A DNA stretch of 13,575 bases from Deltaproteobacteria bacterium (GTDB taxonomy: Bacteria; Desulfobacterota; Syntrophia; Syntrophales; UBA2192). Positions 7,065-13,000 of this stretch are shown here, one piece after another (positions within the stretch are counted from its first letter, which is position 1; the number at the start of each line of letters is the position of its first letter). The notes under the pieces were generated by a model, which ran no database searches, was not told the DNA's origin, and saw only the letters and a program-made list of their open reading frames with translations. The position numbers and the translations under genes are program-made. The stretch is taken from NCBI GenBank assembly GCA_026388445.1, contig JAPLJU010000036.1, forward strand, positions 1 through 13,575, read 5' to 3'.

Positions 7065-7655
7065 TCAGCCGCCGAGCGGGAAGTAGCCGAGTTTCGTGTA
7101 AATGGAGCCTTCGGGGCGCAGGTCGCTGCGGTAGAGGGTAAGCCCTGCCGCCGGGAAAGTGCCTGCCCTGTAATCCTTGAACTCCTCGAGTACGGCCGAG
7201 AGTCCCTCGATCCCCCGGTGGGCCTTCGTCCGGCCGAGGGTGAGGTGGGGCCTGAAGGGACGCTCCTCCCTCGGGAATCCGATGCCGTGCAGGTCGTCAT
7301 CGATCTGCTTCTGCAGGGTCATGAAGGAGTTGTCCCCGCCTGTGATCCCCAGCCACAGGACCCGGGGCTGGCGTGAGTTCGGGAAAACGCCGACCTTCTC
7401 GGCCGTGAGCTCGAAGGGCTTGAAGCCTTTCACGCTGTCCTTCAAAAGCCCGGTGATGTGCTCGATATCCCTGTCCGAGATGCTGCCGAAAAACTTGAGT
7501 GTCAGGTGAACGGAGTTGGGTTTCGTCCAGCGGATCATCCCTTCCTTGAGGGAGTTCCGCAGGCGGTACTGGATCTTCTCCATCGAATCCGTGATCTCTT
7601 TCGGGATATCGATGGCAAGAAAGGTCCTCATCATCTTTTCTGGCTGTGTCGTCAT
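7065..7655 (-). CDS. thpR: RNA 2',3'-cyclic phosphodiesterase (2'-5' RNA ligase family)
   Basis: A 196-residue member of the 2H phosphoesterase family. The two H-x-T-x motifs are HLTL at residues 50-53 and HLTL at 137-140, spaced as usual. The fold start is MRTFLAIDIPKEI. Members open RNA 2',3'-cyclic phosphates and can reversibly join tRNA halves with 2'-5' links in vitro; the cellular role is unclear. I use the first ATG because AAGGG lies about eight bases upstream, though Met8 or Met9 would match the family start better. The cinA stop is only 10 bases upstream, so they are very likely cotranscribed. Confidence 0.93.
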   Translation of the reverse strand: MTTQPEKMMRTFLAIDIPKEITDSMEKIQYRLRNSLKEGMIRWTKPNSVHLTLKFFGSISDRDIEHITGLLKDSVKGFKPFELTAEKVGVFPNSRQPRVLWLGITGGDNSFMTLQKQIDDDLHGIGFPREERPFRPHLTLGRTKAHRGIEGLSAVLEEFKDYRAGTFPAAGLTLYRSDLRPEGSIYTKLGYFPLGG

Positions 7656-7665
7656 TTTCTATCCC

Positions 7666-8913
7666 TTATTCTAACCCCAGGATAAACTGTCGAAGCATCT
7701 CGAGGGCCCACTGTGACGTGATCTCCTTGATGCGTCTTCGATCCCACCGGAACTGGAAGTCCCGGCAGACCCTCCTCCTGCCGTCCGTGACGGCGATGAA
7801 CACGGTGCCCACGGGTTTGCGTTCCGTCCCCCCTGTAGGGCAGGCGATCCCCGTCGTGGAAAGGCCGAGATCGGTTTTTGCCATCCTGCGGACACCCTCG
7901 GCCATCAGAGTGGCTGTCGTCTCGCTCACCGACCCGAACTCCTCAAGGGTGTGCTCCGGGACGTCCAGGAGGTCTGTCTTGGAGCGGTTGCTGTAGGAGA
8001 CAACCCCCCGTTCGAAGTACTGAGAGCTTCCGGGCACGTTCGTGATGCGATCCGTGATGAGGCCGCCCGTGAGGGATTCCGCCACGGCGAGCGTGAGCTT
8101 CCTCTCCGTGAGAAGCGCCCCCACGATCCCCTCGAGGGTGTCGTTGTCGTAACCGAAAATATATTTCCTGAGCCTTTCCTCGATCTTCTTGCGGACGTCA
8201 TCAAGGTTCTTCTGCGCCCGTTTTCTCTCTGTGTCCCTGGCTGTGAGCACGATGTGGTTCTCGGGGAAGCGCGGGTAGAAGCCGATGCTCAGGGTCTTCC
8301 TGTCATAGACGACATCGGAAAGTGCGTCGTCAACCAGGGCCTCGGCGAGACCGAAGAGCTTGACCGTCTTCGTCAGGACGACCACTTTCTTCCTGCCCGA
8401 AGCCTTTTCCAGGATCGGCAGAACCCCTTCGGGGAAAATCTTCCTCACTTCTCGGGGGACGCCGGGGACCACGATGATGATCTTGCGATTGCGCTTCAGA
8501 GCATAGCCCCAGGCCGTGCCGACGGGGTTCGGGATCGGCTGCGCCCCTTTCGGGAAGGTGGCCTGCTTGGCGTTGTTGTCGGACCAGCGGATCTTGAATC
8601 TCTCAAAACGATCCTTGATGACCTGGAGCGCTTTTTCATCCAGGTAGAGCTTGAGCCCGAAGGCTTTTGCGATGCACTCCGTCGTGATGTCGTCCGCCGT
8701 GGGGCCGAGGCCCCCCGTGACGATCACGGCGTTGGAAAGGGGAAGAAGAAAATCCAGGCCCCCCTTGATGGCGCTCTGCGAGTCCCCCACGGCCATCGAA
8801 GCGGAAACCTCGTAGGTGCGGGAAGCCAGTTCGCCCGCGAGGTAGGCGGTGTTCGTGTCCTGGATGCGGCCGGTGGTCAATTCGTTGCCTATGGTCAGGA
8901 TACCGACTCTCAT
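7666..8913 (-). CDS. cinA: CinA-type nicotinamide-nucleotide amidase
   Basis: A 415-residue two-domain CinA. The N-terminal half is the MoCF/COG1058 domain (MRVGILTIGNELTTGRIQDTN, then VIVTGGLGPTADDITTE). The C-terminal half is the PncC amidase domain (LTLAVAESLTGGLITDRIT, GVVSYSNRSK, SVSETTA, STTGIACPTGGT). The amidase domain deamidates nicotinamide mononucleotide to recycle NAD; the N-terminal domain in homologues has ADP-ribose pyrophosphatase activity. Both key segments look intact. GGGG lies about six bases before the ATG. Coupling of cinA with recA is widespread and in some Gram-positives is tied to competence; nothing else here indicates competence. Confidence 0.95.
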   Translation of the reverse strand: MRVGILTIGNELTTGRIQDTNTAYLAGELASRTYEVSASMAVGDSQSAIKGGLDFLLPLSNAVIVTGGLGPTADDITTECIAKAFGLKLYLDEKALQVIKDRFERFKIRWSDNNAKQATFPKGAQPIPNPVGTAWGYALKRNRKIIIVVPGVPREVRKIFPEGVLPILEKASGRKKVVVLTKTVKLFGLAEALVDDALSDVVYDRKTLSIGFYPRFPENHIVLTARDTERKRAQKNLDDVRKKIEERLRKYIFGYDNDTLEGIVGALLTERKLTLAVAESLTGGLITDRITNVPGSSQYFERGVVSYSNRSKTDLLDVPEHTLEEFGSVSETTATLMAEGVRRMAKTDLGLSTTGIACPTGGTERKPVGTVFIAVTDGRRRVCRDFQFRWDRRRIKEITSQWALEMLRQFILGLE

Positions 8914-8925
8914 TTAAAACCCCGT

Positions 8926-8961
8926 CCAGGCAGTTGAAAAAAACCGTGTTGAACAGCCTGG
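8926..8961. repeat. Collapsed copy of the AGGCTGTTGAAAAA palindromic repeat
   Basis: CCAGGCAGTT (8926-8935) and AACAGCCTGG (8952-8961) pair with one mismatch in ten. Their inner flanks GAAAAA and TTG match the two termini of the 122-124 bp elements found at 10335-10638. Only the ends are present, so this looks like an element with its interior deleted, or a minimal form. It lies between pgpA and cinA, where an RNA hairpin could influence cinA expression. Confidence 0.6.
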
Positions 8962-8983
8962 GAAATTTGATTTCGGAGAACGG

Positions 8984-9478
8984 TTATTTGCCAACGAAGT
9001 ACACGATCAGCAGGAGCAGGATATTCGTGTAAATGCCCGCCGCCACGTCGTCCATCACCACCCCCCATCCGCCGGGAAGATGCGCCTGACAGAAGCCTGC
9101 CGGCGGGGGCTTCACGATATCAAAAAGCCGGAAGAGAAAAAAGCCCAGCGCGATGTACAAAACCTTCGGCGGTACGAGGAAGAGGGCAAACTGCTGTCCC
9201 ACGATTTCGTCAATGACGATGTAGGAAGAGTCCTTCTTGTTGAATATTTTCTCCGCCTCCCCCGAGACGTATACGGCAAAGAGGGTGAGGAGCAGGATCG
9301 TCACAAGATGAAGGGGCCAGGGCAGGCGCGTCAGGGCCAGGTAAATTACGATCCCGACGAGTGAGCCGGCCGTTCCGGGTGCAATGGGCGCGTAGCCGCT
9401 GCCGAATCCGGTCGCAGCGACTTTAATGAGAAATGGAGTCAGAAAGGCACCTCTTTCCGGGGATTGGTATGGGGTCAC
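8984..9478 (-). CDS. pgpA: Phosphatidylglycerophosphatase A
   Basis: PgpA removes phosphate from phosphatidylglycerol phosphate at the inner membrane, giving phosphatidylglycerol. Family marks are GFGSGYAPIAPGTAGSLVG near the start, IVIDEIVGQ, and LFDIVKPPPAGFCQAHLPGGWGVVMDDVAAGIYTNI, with hydrophobic segments between and at the end. The frame is open back to an ATG at 9598 (204 residues), with AAAGGG about ten bases before it. I prefer the in-frame GTG at 9478 (164 residues, the usual family length). The extra 40 residues are not hydrophobic or conserved-looking, use several atypical codons, and contain a promoter-like sequence. No clear ribosome site precedes 9478, so the start is uncertain. 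It is the first gene of the minus-strand block. Confidence 0.88.
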   Translation of the reverse strand: MTPYQSPERGAFLTPFLIKVAATGFGSGYAPIAPGTAGSLVGIVIYLALTRLPWPLHLVTILLLTLFAVYVSGEAEKIFNKKDSSYIVIDEIVGQQFALFLVPPKVLYIALGFFLFRLFDIVKPPPAGFCQAHLPGGWGVVMDDVAAGIYTNILLLLIVYFVGK

Positions 9479-9545
9479 TGGCCGGCACAACTGAAGGCTA
9501 TCCTGCCCAGTCCGGATGTCCGAAAGCGTTGCAGTCGTGGGCGTT

Positions 9546-9574
9546 AACTTATCCCCTTTTCCTAAGGATGTCAA
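9546..9574 (-). promoter_or_regulatory. Possible sigma70 promoter for the pgpA-alaS block
   Basis: On the minus strand TTGACA (9569-9574) is a perfect -35. After 17 bases comes TAAGTT (9546-9551), a modest -10 matching consensus at three of six. Initiation near 9539 would give about a 60-base leader before the GTG at 9478. This fits the shorter PgpA start but rests on sequence alone. Confidence 0.4.
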
Positions 9575-9623
9575 CGATTCTGACAGGAACGCACCCATTA
9601 CCGGAAGCCCTTTGAAAATCTTC

Positions 9624-9652
9624 TTGACAATATAGAACGTTCGTTCTATAAA
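9624..9652 (+). promoter_or_regulatory. lexA promoter
   Basis: TTGACA (9624-9629), a 17-base spacer, then TATAAA (9647-9652): a near-consensus sigma70 promoter. Transcription would start near 9659, leaving a leader of about 90 bases before the lexA ATG at 9752. The spacer is largely the LexA-type operator, so bound repressor would block RNA polymerase directly. Confidence 0.8.
9631..9650. promoter_or_regulatory. LexA operator (GAAC-N4-GTTC type)
   Basis: A perfect inverted repeat: TATAGAAC (9631-9638), spacer GTTC, GTTCTATA (9643-9650). The core GAAC-N4-GTTC is the SOS box known from Gram-positive bacteria and some other phyla, not the E. coli CTGT-N8-ACAG box. It lies between the -35 and -10 of lexA, which fits autorepression. 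It is also about 57 bases upstream of the candidate minus-strand pgpA promoter. No other exact GAAC-N4-GTTC turned up in the intergenic regions I checked, including those before recA and dinB. Confidence 0.8.
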
Positions 9653-9707
9653 TCAGTTGACAGGCTATAGTCAAGTGTTTTTACGCCTTCAAAATTCCCT
9701 CTCCGTA

Positions 9708-9728
9708 CCTCTCCCGTCAAGGGAGGGG
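9708..9728. repeat. Hairpin in the lexA leader covering the purine-rich stretch
   Basis: CCTCTCCC (9708-9715) pairs with GGGAGGGG (9721-9728) around GTCAA, eight pairs with one wobble. The right arm is part of the only strong Shine-Dalgarno-like sequence upstream of lexA, GGGAGGGGG, which ends about 22 bases before the ATG. The left part is shared with 2560-2570, so it is likely a dispersed repeat. Confidence 0.5.
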
Positions 9729-9751
9729 GAAGAGCGGAATAGGCATTTGAG

Positions 9752-10336
9752 ATGGAAAAACGGACCGTTGAGACAGTGAAAGGGAAAATCGCCGGGTTCT
9801 ACCGCGACCGGCGGCGGATGCCGACCTATTCAGAGATGGTCGGCCTCCTGGGGGTGCGGTCCAAGAGCGTCGTCGATTTCTGGGTGAAGAAGCTCCAGGC
9901 GGAGGGCCTTCTGGAGAAGGACACGAAGGGGTTCCTGAAGCCCCTGCGCCGGGTCCTTCCGCTTCCGGTGGTGGGGGACATCCAGGCCGGGTTTCCATCC
10001 CCGGCGGAAGAGGAACTGCGGGACATCATCTCCCTCGATGAGTACGTTATCACCCGCCCCGAGACGTCTTTCCTTCTCCGGGTGAGCGGGGATTCCATGA
10101 TCGGCGAAGGGATCATGCCGGGGGATCTTGTCATCGTCGAGAAGGGCAGGGAGCCGAAGAATGGCGACATCATCATCGCCCAGGTGGACGGCGAGTGGAC
10201 GATGAAGTACTTCAGAAAGAGGAAGGACGAGGTCACTCTCGAGTCAGCCAACTCGAAATACCCGCCCATCAAGCCCCGGGAGGAACTGAAAGTCGGTGGG
10301 GTTGTGTCCGCCGTCATCAGAAAATACCACCTGTAG
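9752..10336 (+). CDS. lexA: LexA-type SOS repressor
   Basis: A 194-residue LexA. The N-terminal winged helix-turn-helix is RRMPTYSEMVGLLGVRSKSVVDFWVKKLQAEGLL, written here only as a region at residues 21-54. The peptidase S24 domain follows: cleavage site Ala79-Gly80 in VVGDIQAGFP, nucleophile Ser115 in VSGDSMIG, and general-base Lys152 in TMKYF. Activated RecA would trigger self-cleavage and derepress SOS genes. The GAAC-N4-GTTC operator inside its promoter supports autorepression. The ATG at 9752 has no close strong ribosome site. The stop codon is unusual: TAG is formed by the last T of the gene and the first AG of a palindromic repeat (10335 on). A second S24 repressor elsewhere in the genome could share the role. 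Confidence 0.92.
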   Translation: MEKRTVETVKGKIAGFYRDRRRMPTYSEMVGLLGVRSKSVVDFWVKKLQAEGLLEKDTKGFLKPLRRVLPLPVVGDIQAGFPSPAEEELRDIISLDEYVITRPETSFLLRVSGDSMIGEGIMPGDLVIVEKGREPKNGDIIIAQVDGEWTMKYFRKRKDEVTLESANSKYPPIKPREELKVGGVVSAVIRKYHL

Positions 10337-10458
10337 GCTGTTGAAAAACGCCTATCTGCGGCGTTTCCCTCATCCCTCGTCCCTGCGGCGTACACCCAAA
10401 GTACGCCTCAGTCCTCGGGATTTCGGGGGCCTTGCATCTGGGCATTTTTGAACAGCCT
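10335..10458. repeat. Palindromic repeat element, copy 1
   Basis: A 124-base element with ends AGGCTGTTGAAAAACGCC and (reverse complement of the right end) AGGCTGTTCAAAAATGCC. The arms stay imperfectly complementary inward to a centre GCGTAC-ACCCAAA-GTACGC (10388-10406). The whole can fold as one long imperfect hairpin. No ORF inside. The left end supplies the lexA stop codon. It is MITE- or REP-like; I recall similar intergenic elements in Deltaproteobacteria but cannot check. Confidence 0.8.
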
Positions 10459-10516
10459 AAGGGACTAGGCCAGAAGACCCAGACAGACTTGGAAAGACCT
10501 AGAAAATACCACCTTT

Positions 10517-10638
10517 AGGCTGGTGAAAAGTACCTCTCTGCTGCGTTGCCCTTGTCCCTTATCGCTCAACGTACGTTTTAGTACGCCTCGCTCTTCGTGA
10601 CATCGGGCGCCTTGCATACAGGCACTTTTGACCAGCCT
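10517..10638. repeat. Palindromic repeat element, copy 2 (diverged)
   Basis: A 122-base element with left end AGGCTGGTGAAAAGT and right end CTTTTGACCAGCCT. Against copy 1, the left TGTT became TGGT and the right AACA became ACCA, so pairing is kept by compensating changes. The centre is again a GTAC inverted pair (CGTAC-GTTTTA-GTACG). It is preceded by a 14-base copy of the lexA end. Confidence 0.78.
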
Positions 10639-10650
10639 GAGAAGAGGACA

Positions 10651-10709
10651 AGGCTGCTGAAAAACACCCATCTGCGGCGTTTCCTTCATCTCTCGTCCCT
10701 GCGGCGTAC
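10651..10709. repeat. Palindromic repeat element, copy 3 (left half only)
   Basis: These 59 bases match the left arm of copy 1 with five differences, all transitions. The element stops just after the central GCGTAC; the right arm is absent and AT-rich sequence follows. Copies 1 and 3 are closer to each other than to copy 2. Confidence 0.72.
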
Positions 10710-10733
10710 GCCTAATATAAATGATGAATTATG

Positions 10734-10810
10734 AATTTTGAATGTTGAGTTTTGAATTAGAAAAAGCAAGTTATCGGCAACTCATAATTCATAACTCAAA
10801 ACTCAAAATT
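10734..10810. repeat. AT-rich 26-bp inverted repeat upstream of dinB
   Basis: Left arm 10734-10759 and right arm 10785-10810 are complementary at 23 of 26 positions around a 25-base loop. Both arms are built of ATGAATT/TTGAGTTTTGA units. It ends 33 bases before the dinB ATG. It is unlike the GC-rich elements beside it and looks like a different intergenic repeat type. Confidence 0.68.
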
Positions 10811-10843
10811 GCGCAGCAGGCTATTGGCCTGTGAGCTAATGTT

Positions 10844-12151
10844 ATGAGCGATTTTACTTTCAACATCCACTCCTGGCCGAGGGCCATTGTGCACGTGGAC
10901 GGTGATGCCTTTTTCACCTCCTGCGAGGAAGTGATCCACCCGGAGCTCAGGGGAAAACCCCTGATCACCGGCGGCGAGCGCGGGATCGTGGCCTGCGCGA
11001 GCTACCCGGCCAAGAAGCTCGGCATCAAGCGCGGCGTCTCCCTCATCGAGGCGAAGAAGATCTGTCCCGATCTCATCGTCCTTCCCTCGGACTACGAGAC
11101 CTACAGCCTCTTTTCGAAGCGGATGTTCAGCATCGTCCGGCGCTTTACACCTCAGGTGGAGGAGTACTCCATCGACGAGGCCTTTGCCGATCTCACGGGC
11201 CTGCGACGGCCGCTCCACTCCTCCTACGAGACGATTGCCCTCAAGATCAAAAATGAGATCCAGCGTGAGCTTGGCTTCACCGTCAGTTTGGGAATCTCCG
11301 TTTCGAAGGTCCTCGCCAAGGTGGCCTCCAAGCACAAGAAACCCGACGGCTTCACGGTGATCCGCGGTCGGGAAATCCCGGAATACCTGAAGGACCTGCC
11401 CGTCGAGGCGATCTGGGGGATCGGTCGCGCCACGACAAACTATCTTTGGAAGATGGGGATCAAAACGGTCCTGGAGTTTGCGAAGCTTCCCGAGCAGGTG
11501 GTGAAAAAGCGCTTCACGAAACCGGGCCAGGAGATCTGGCAGGAACTTCGCGGGGAGTCCGCCTACCCGGTGGAGCCGGAGGAAAAGAACGACTATGCCT
11601 CCATCAGCAAGACGAAGACCTTTGCCCCCGCCACAAGCGACCGGGATTACCTCTTCGCCCAGCTTCTTCGAAACCTGGAGTCGGCCTGCATGAAAGCGAG
11701 GCGCTACAAGCTCGCCGCCCGGAAGGTCATTGCCTTCCTGAAGAAACAGAACTTCGACTTCGAGGGGACGGAGGCGAAGCTCATCCGCCCCTCGGCCCAC
11801 CCCCTGGAACTCTGCGAGATCCTCCGCGGACTCTTCGACCTCGTCTACTGGGAGGGGGAGCTTTACCGGGCCACGGGCGTCGTCCTGGTTGATCTCGTGC
11901 CCGATGACGCCGTCCAGTACACTCTCTTCGAAAGCCCCGTCCGGGCGGAGAACGTCCGGCGTCTCTACGAGGCCGTTGACGTGGTGCGCGGCTGGTATGG
12001 CAAGCACGCCCTGCACCTCGGCGGGGCGCACGTCATCGACGTGAAAGGGAAGGGCAGGCGCGGTGAGCCCACGGTGCGCGACCGGACGACCTTCTTCGGC
12101 GAGACGAAAAGGAAGCACCTGGGGTTGCCGGTTATCCATATAAAGATATAA
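10844..12151 (+). CDS. dinB: Y-family DNA polymerase IV (DinB)
   Basis: A 435-residue translesion polymerase. Palm metal ligands are Asp19 (HVDGDAFF) and Asp111-Glu112 (YSIDEA); Phe24 is in the steric-gate position. The fingers segment is ITGGERGIVACASYPAKKLG, and helix-hairpin-helix DNA contacts are at LPVEAIWGIGRAT. After the little-finger domain comes QYTLF (358-362), fitting the beta-clamp-binding pattern Q-x-x-L-F, then about 70 more residues to the end. E. coli Pol IV is 351 residues with the clamp motif at its very end, so the tail is an extension, similar to some other bacterial DinB/UvrX-like proteins. The ATG has only a weak GTGAG upstream. It lies downstream of lexA on the same strand, so SOS control is likely either by read-through or from an unseen promoter. 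Confidence 0.95.
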   Translation: MSDFTFNIHSWPRAIVHVDGDAFFTSCEEVIHPELRGKPLITGGERGIVACASYPAKKLGIKRGVSLIEAKKICPDLIVLPSDYETYSLFSKRMFSIVRRFTPQVEEYSIDEAFADLTGLRRPLHSSYETIALKIKNEIQRELGFTVSLGISVSKVLAKVASKHKKPDGFTVIRGREIPEYLKDLPVEAIWGIGRATTNYLWKMGIKTVLEFAKLPEQVVKKRFTKPGQEIWQELRGESAYPVEPEEKNDYASISKTKTFAPATSDRDYLFAQLLRNLESACMKARRYKLAARKVIAFLKKQNFDFEGTEAKLIRPSAHPLELCEILRGLFDLVYWEGELYRATGVVLVDLVPDDAVQYTLFESPVRAENVRRLYEAVDVVRGWYGKHALHLGGAHVIDVKGKGRRGEPTVRDRTTFFGETKRKHLGLPVIHIKI

Positions 12152-12208
12152 GGCTAAAAGCGCAGGGTTAAAGGCGAGAGGCAGAGCGCGAAAGGATAAA
12201 AGCTGCCG

Positions 12209-12844
12209 TTACTTCAATTTTCTGTTGTAGAAATGATAGGCATAGGCGCGCTTGTCGTCCTGCCGTGCGTAATCCAGGGCCGCCTGGGCGCACTTGACAA
12301 GCGAATCGGCGTCGAGGGTATCGTCGGGATAGACGGCAATGCCGACGTTGAGCGTCACGTGAATTTCCAGATCGTTGAGCAGGAAGGGCTTCTCGAAGGA
12401 CTTGAGCATTCTCTGGGCGATCTTCACCGAAACCTCAAGCCAGGAATATTCCGGTATCAGGATCAGGAATTCCTTTTGTTCGGCCAGGGTGATGATATCC
12501 GTTTTCCGCAGGGTGCTCGTGACGCGGTTGGCGACGGCCTTTACCACCGGGTTGACGATGGAATCGCCGCCGATCTTTTTAATCTCATCTAAGTTATCAA
12601 TTGCAATAAGCATCAGGGCAAACTTCGAGTTTTTCAGGTTTGCCTGGGCTATCATGATCACGAAGTGGTTTTTGAATAAGGCGTTACTCTGCAGTCCGGG
12701 CAGAAGATCCTGATGCTCCGGCAGACCCGCAGTTTGTCCCTCTCTTTTTTGATCGGCGATCAGTTGCTCTAAGGCTGCCACTCGCAGCCGGAGCGAATTC
12801 AATTCCCTGATCAGTTGTTCCTGCGTTTTCTCTTCGTCTTTCAT
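12209..12844 (-). CDS. Degenerate GGDEF-domain protein
   Basis: A protein of 211 residues if read from ATG 12842-12844. I choose this start because MKDEEKTQEQLIRELNSLR is a familiar opening in deltaproteobacterial signalling proteins and AAGGA lies about 11 bases upstream; the frame is open to an ATG at 12946. Residues 1-30 form a short coiled coil. About 60-210 is a GGDEF-type fold: MLIAIDNLDEIKKIGGDS, a core strand, and an end TLNVGIAVYPDD...LVKCAQAALDYARQDDKRAYAY. The GG[DE]EF signature is replaced by AEQKEF (121-126), so diguanylate cyclase activity is not expected. It has no membrane segment or separate sensor domain. Possible roles are nucleotide binding or protein interaction. It is convergent with dinB, 57 bases apart. 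Confidence 0.82.
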   Translation of the reverse strand: MKDEEKTQEQLIRELNSLRLRVAALEQLIADQKREGQTAGLPEHQDLLPGLQSNALFKNHFVIMIAQANLKNSKFALMLIAIDNLDEIKKIGGDSIVNPVVKAVANRVTSTLRKTDIITLAEQKEFLILIPEYSWLEVSVKIAQRMLKSFEKPFLLNDLEIHVTLNVGIAVYPDDTLDADSLVKCAQAALDYARQDDKRAYAYHFYNRKLK

Positions 12845-12954
12845 CCGGGGTGTCATCCTTGTCTTTCTCAGAGATGTGTTTGCATGGATTTTCAGCTGCC
12901 GCTTTCCAGCCAGCCGAATTTCTCTCCTCTTCTTTCCTGCATGCAATCGCCACG

Positions 12955-12994
12955 TGGAAACAAAATGAAGCGCAGGCTCTAACGGCGCTTCATT
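12955..12994 (-). terminator. Intrinsic terminator of the response-regulator gene
   Basis: On the minus strand AATGAAGCGC pairs perfectly with GCGCTTCATT (12985-12994 with 12964-12973) around an 11-base loop, followed by TTGTTT. It begins seven bases after the stop of the receiver gene, so the GGDEF-like gene downstream probably needs its own promoter. Confidence 0.82.
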
Positions 12995-13000
12995 GAAGTT

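Larger units (their letters stand above)
10337..10843. other. 507-base repeat-filled gap between lexA and dinB
   Basis: This gene-free stretch holds, in order, palindromic element copy 1, a 42-base spacer, a 14-base echo of the lexA 3' end (10501-10514), element copy 2, a 12-base spacer, half-element copy 3, an AT-rich 26-bp inverted repeat, and a small CAGGC/GCCTG hairpin (10817-10831) just before dinB. I see no LexA box and no convincing promoter for dinB here. Confidence 0.75.

Noticed and set aside
7040..7070. Terminator between thpR and recA
   Set aside because: Only a four-pair GGCG/CGCC stem precedes the T-run, too weak to call.
7951..8937. A 328-codon plus-strand frame opposite cinA
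   Set aside because: Antisense shadow; the opposite strand encodes an intact CinA with all key motifs.
10335..10709. A CRISPR-like array
   Set aside because: The repeat units are long palindromes of unequal completeness without regular unique spacers.
10796..12139. A 447-codon minus-strand frame opposite dinB
   Set aside because: Antisense shadow of an intact Y-family polymerase; starts within the AT-rich inverted repeat.
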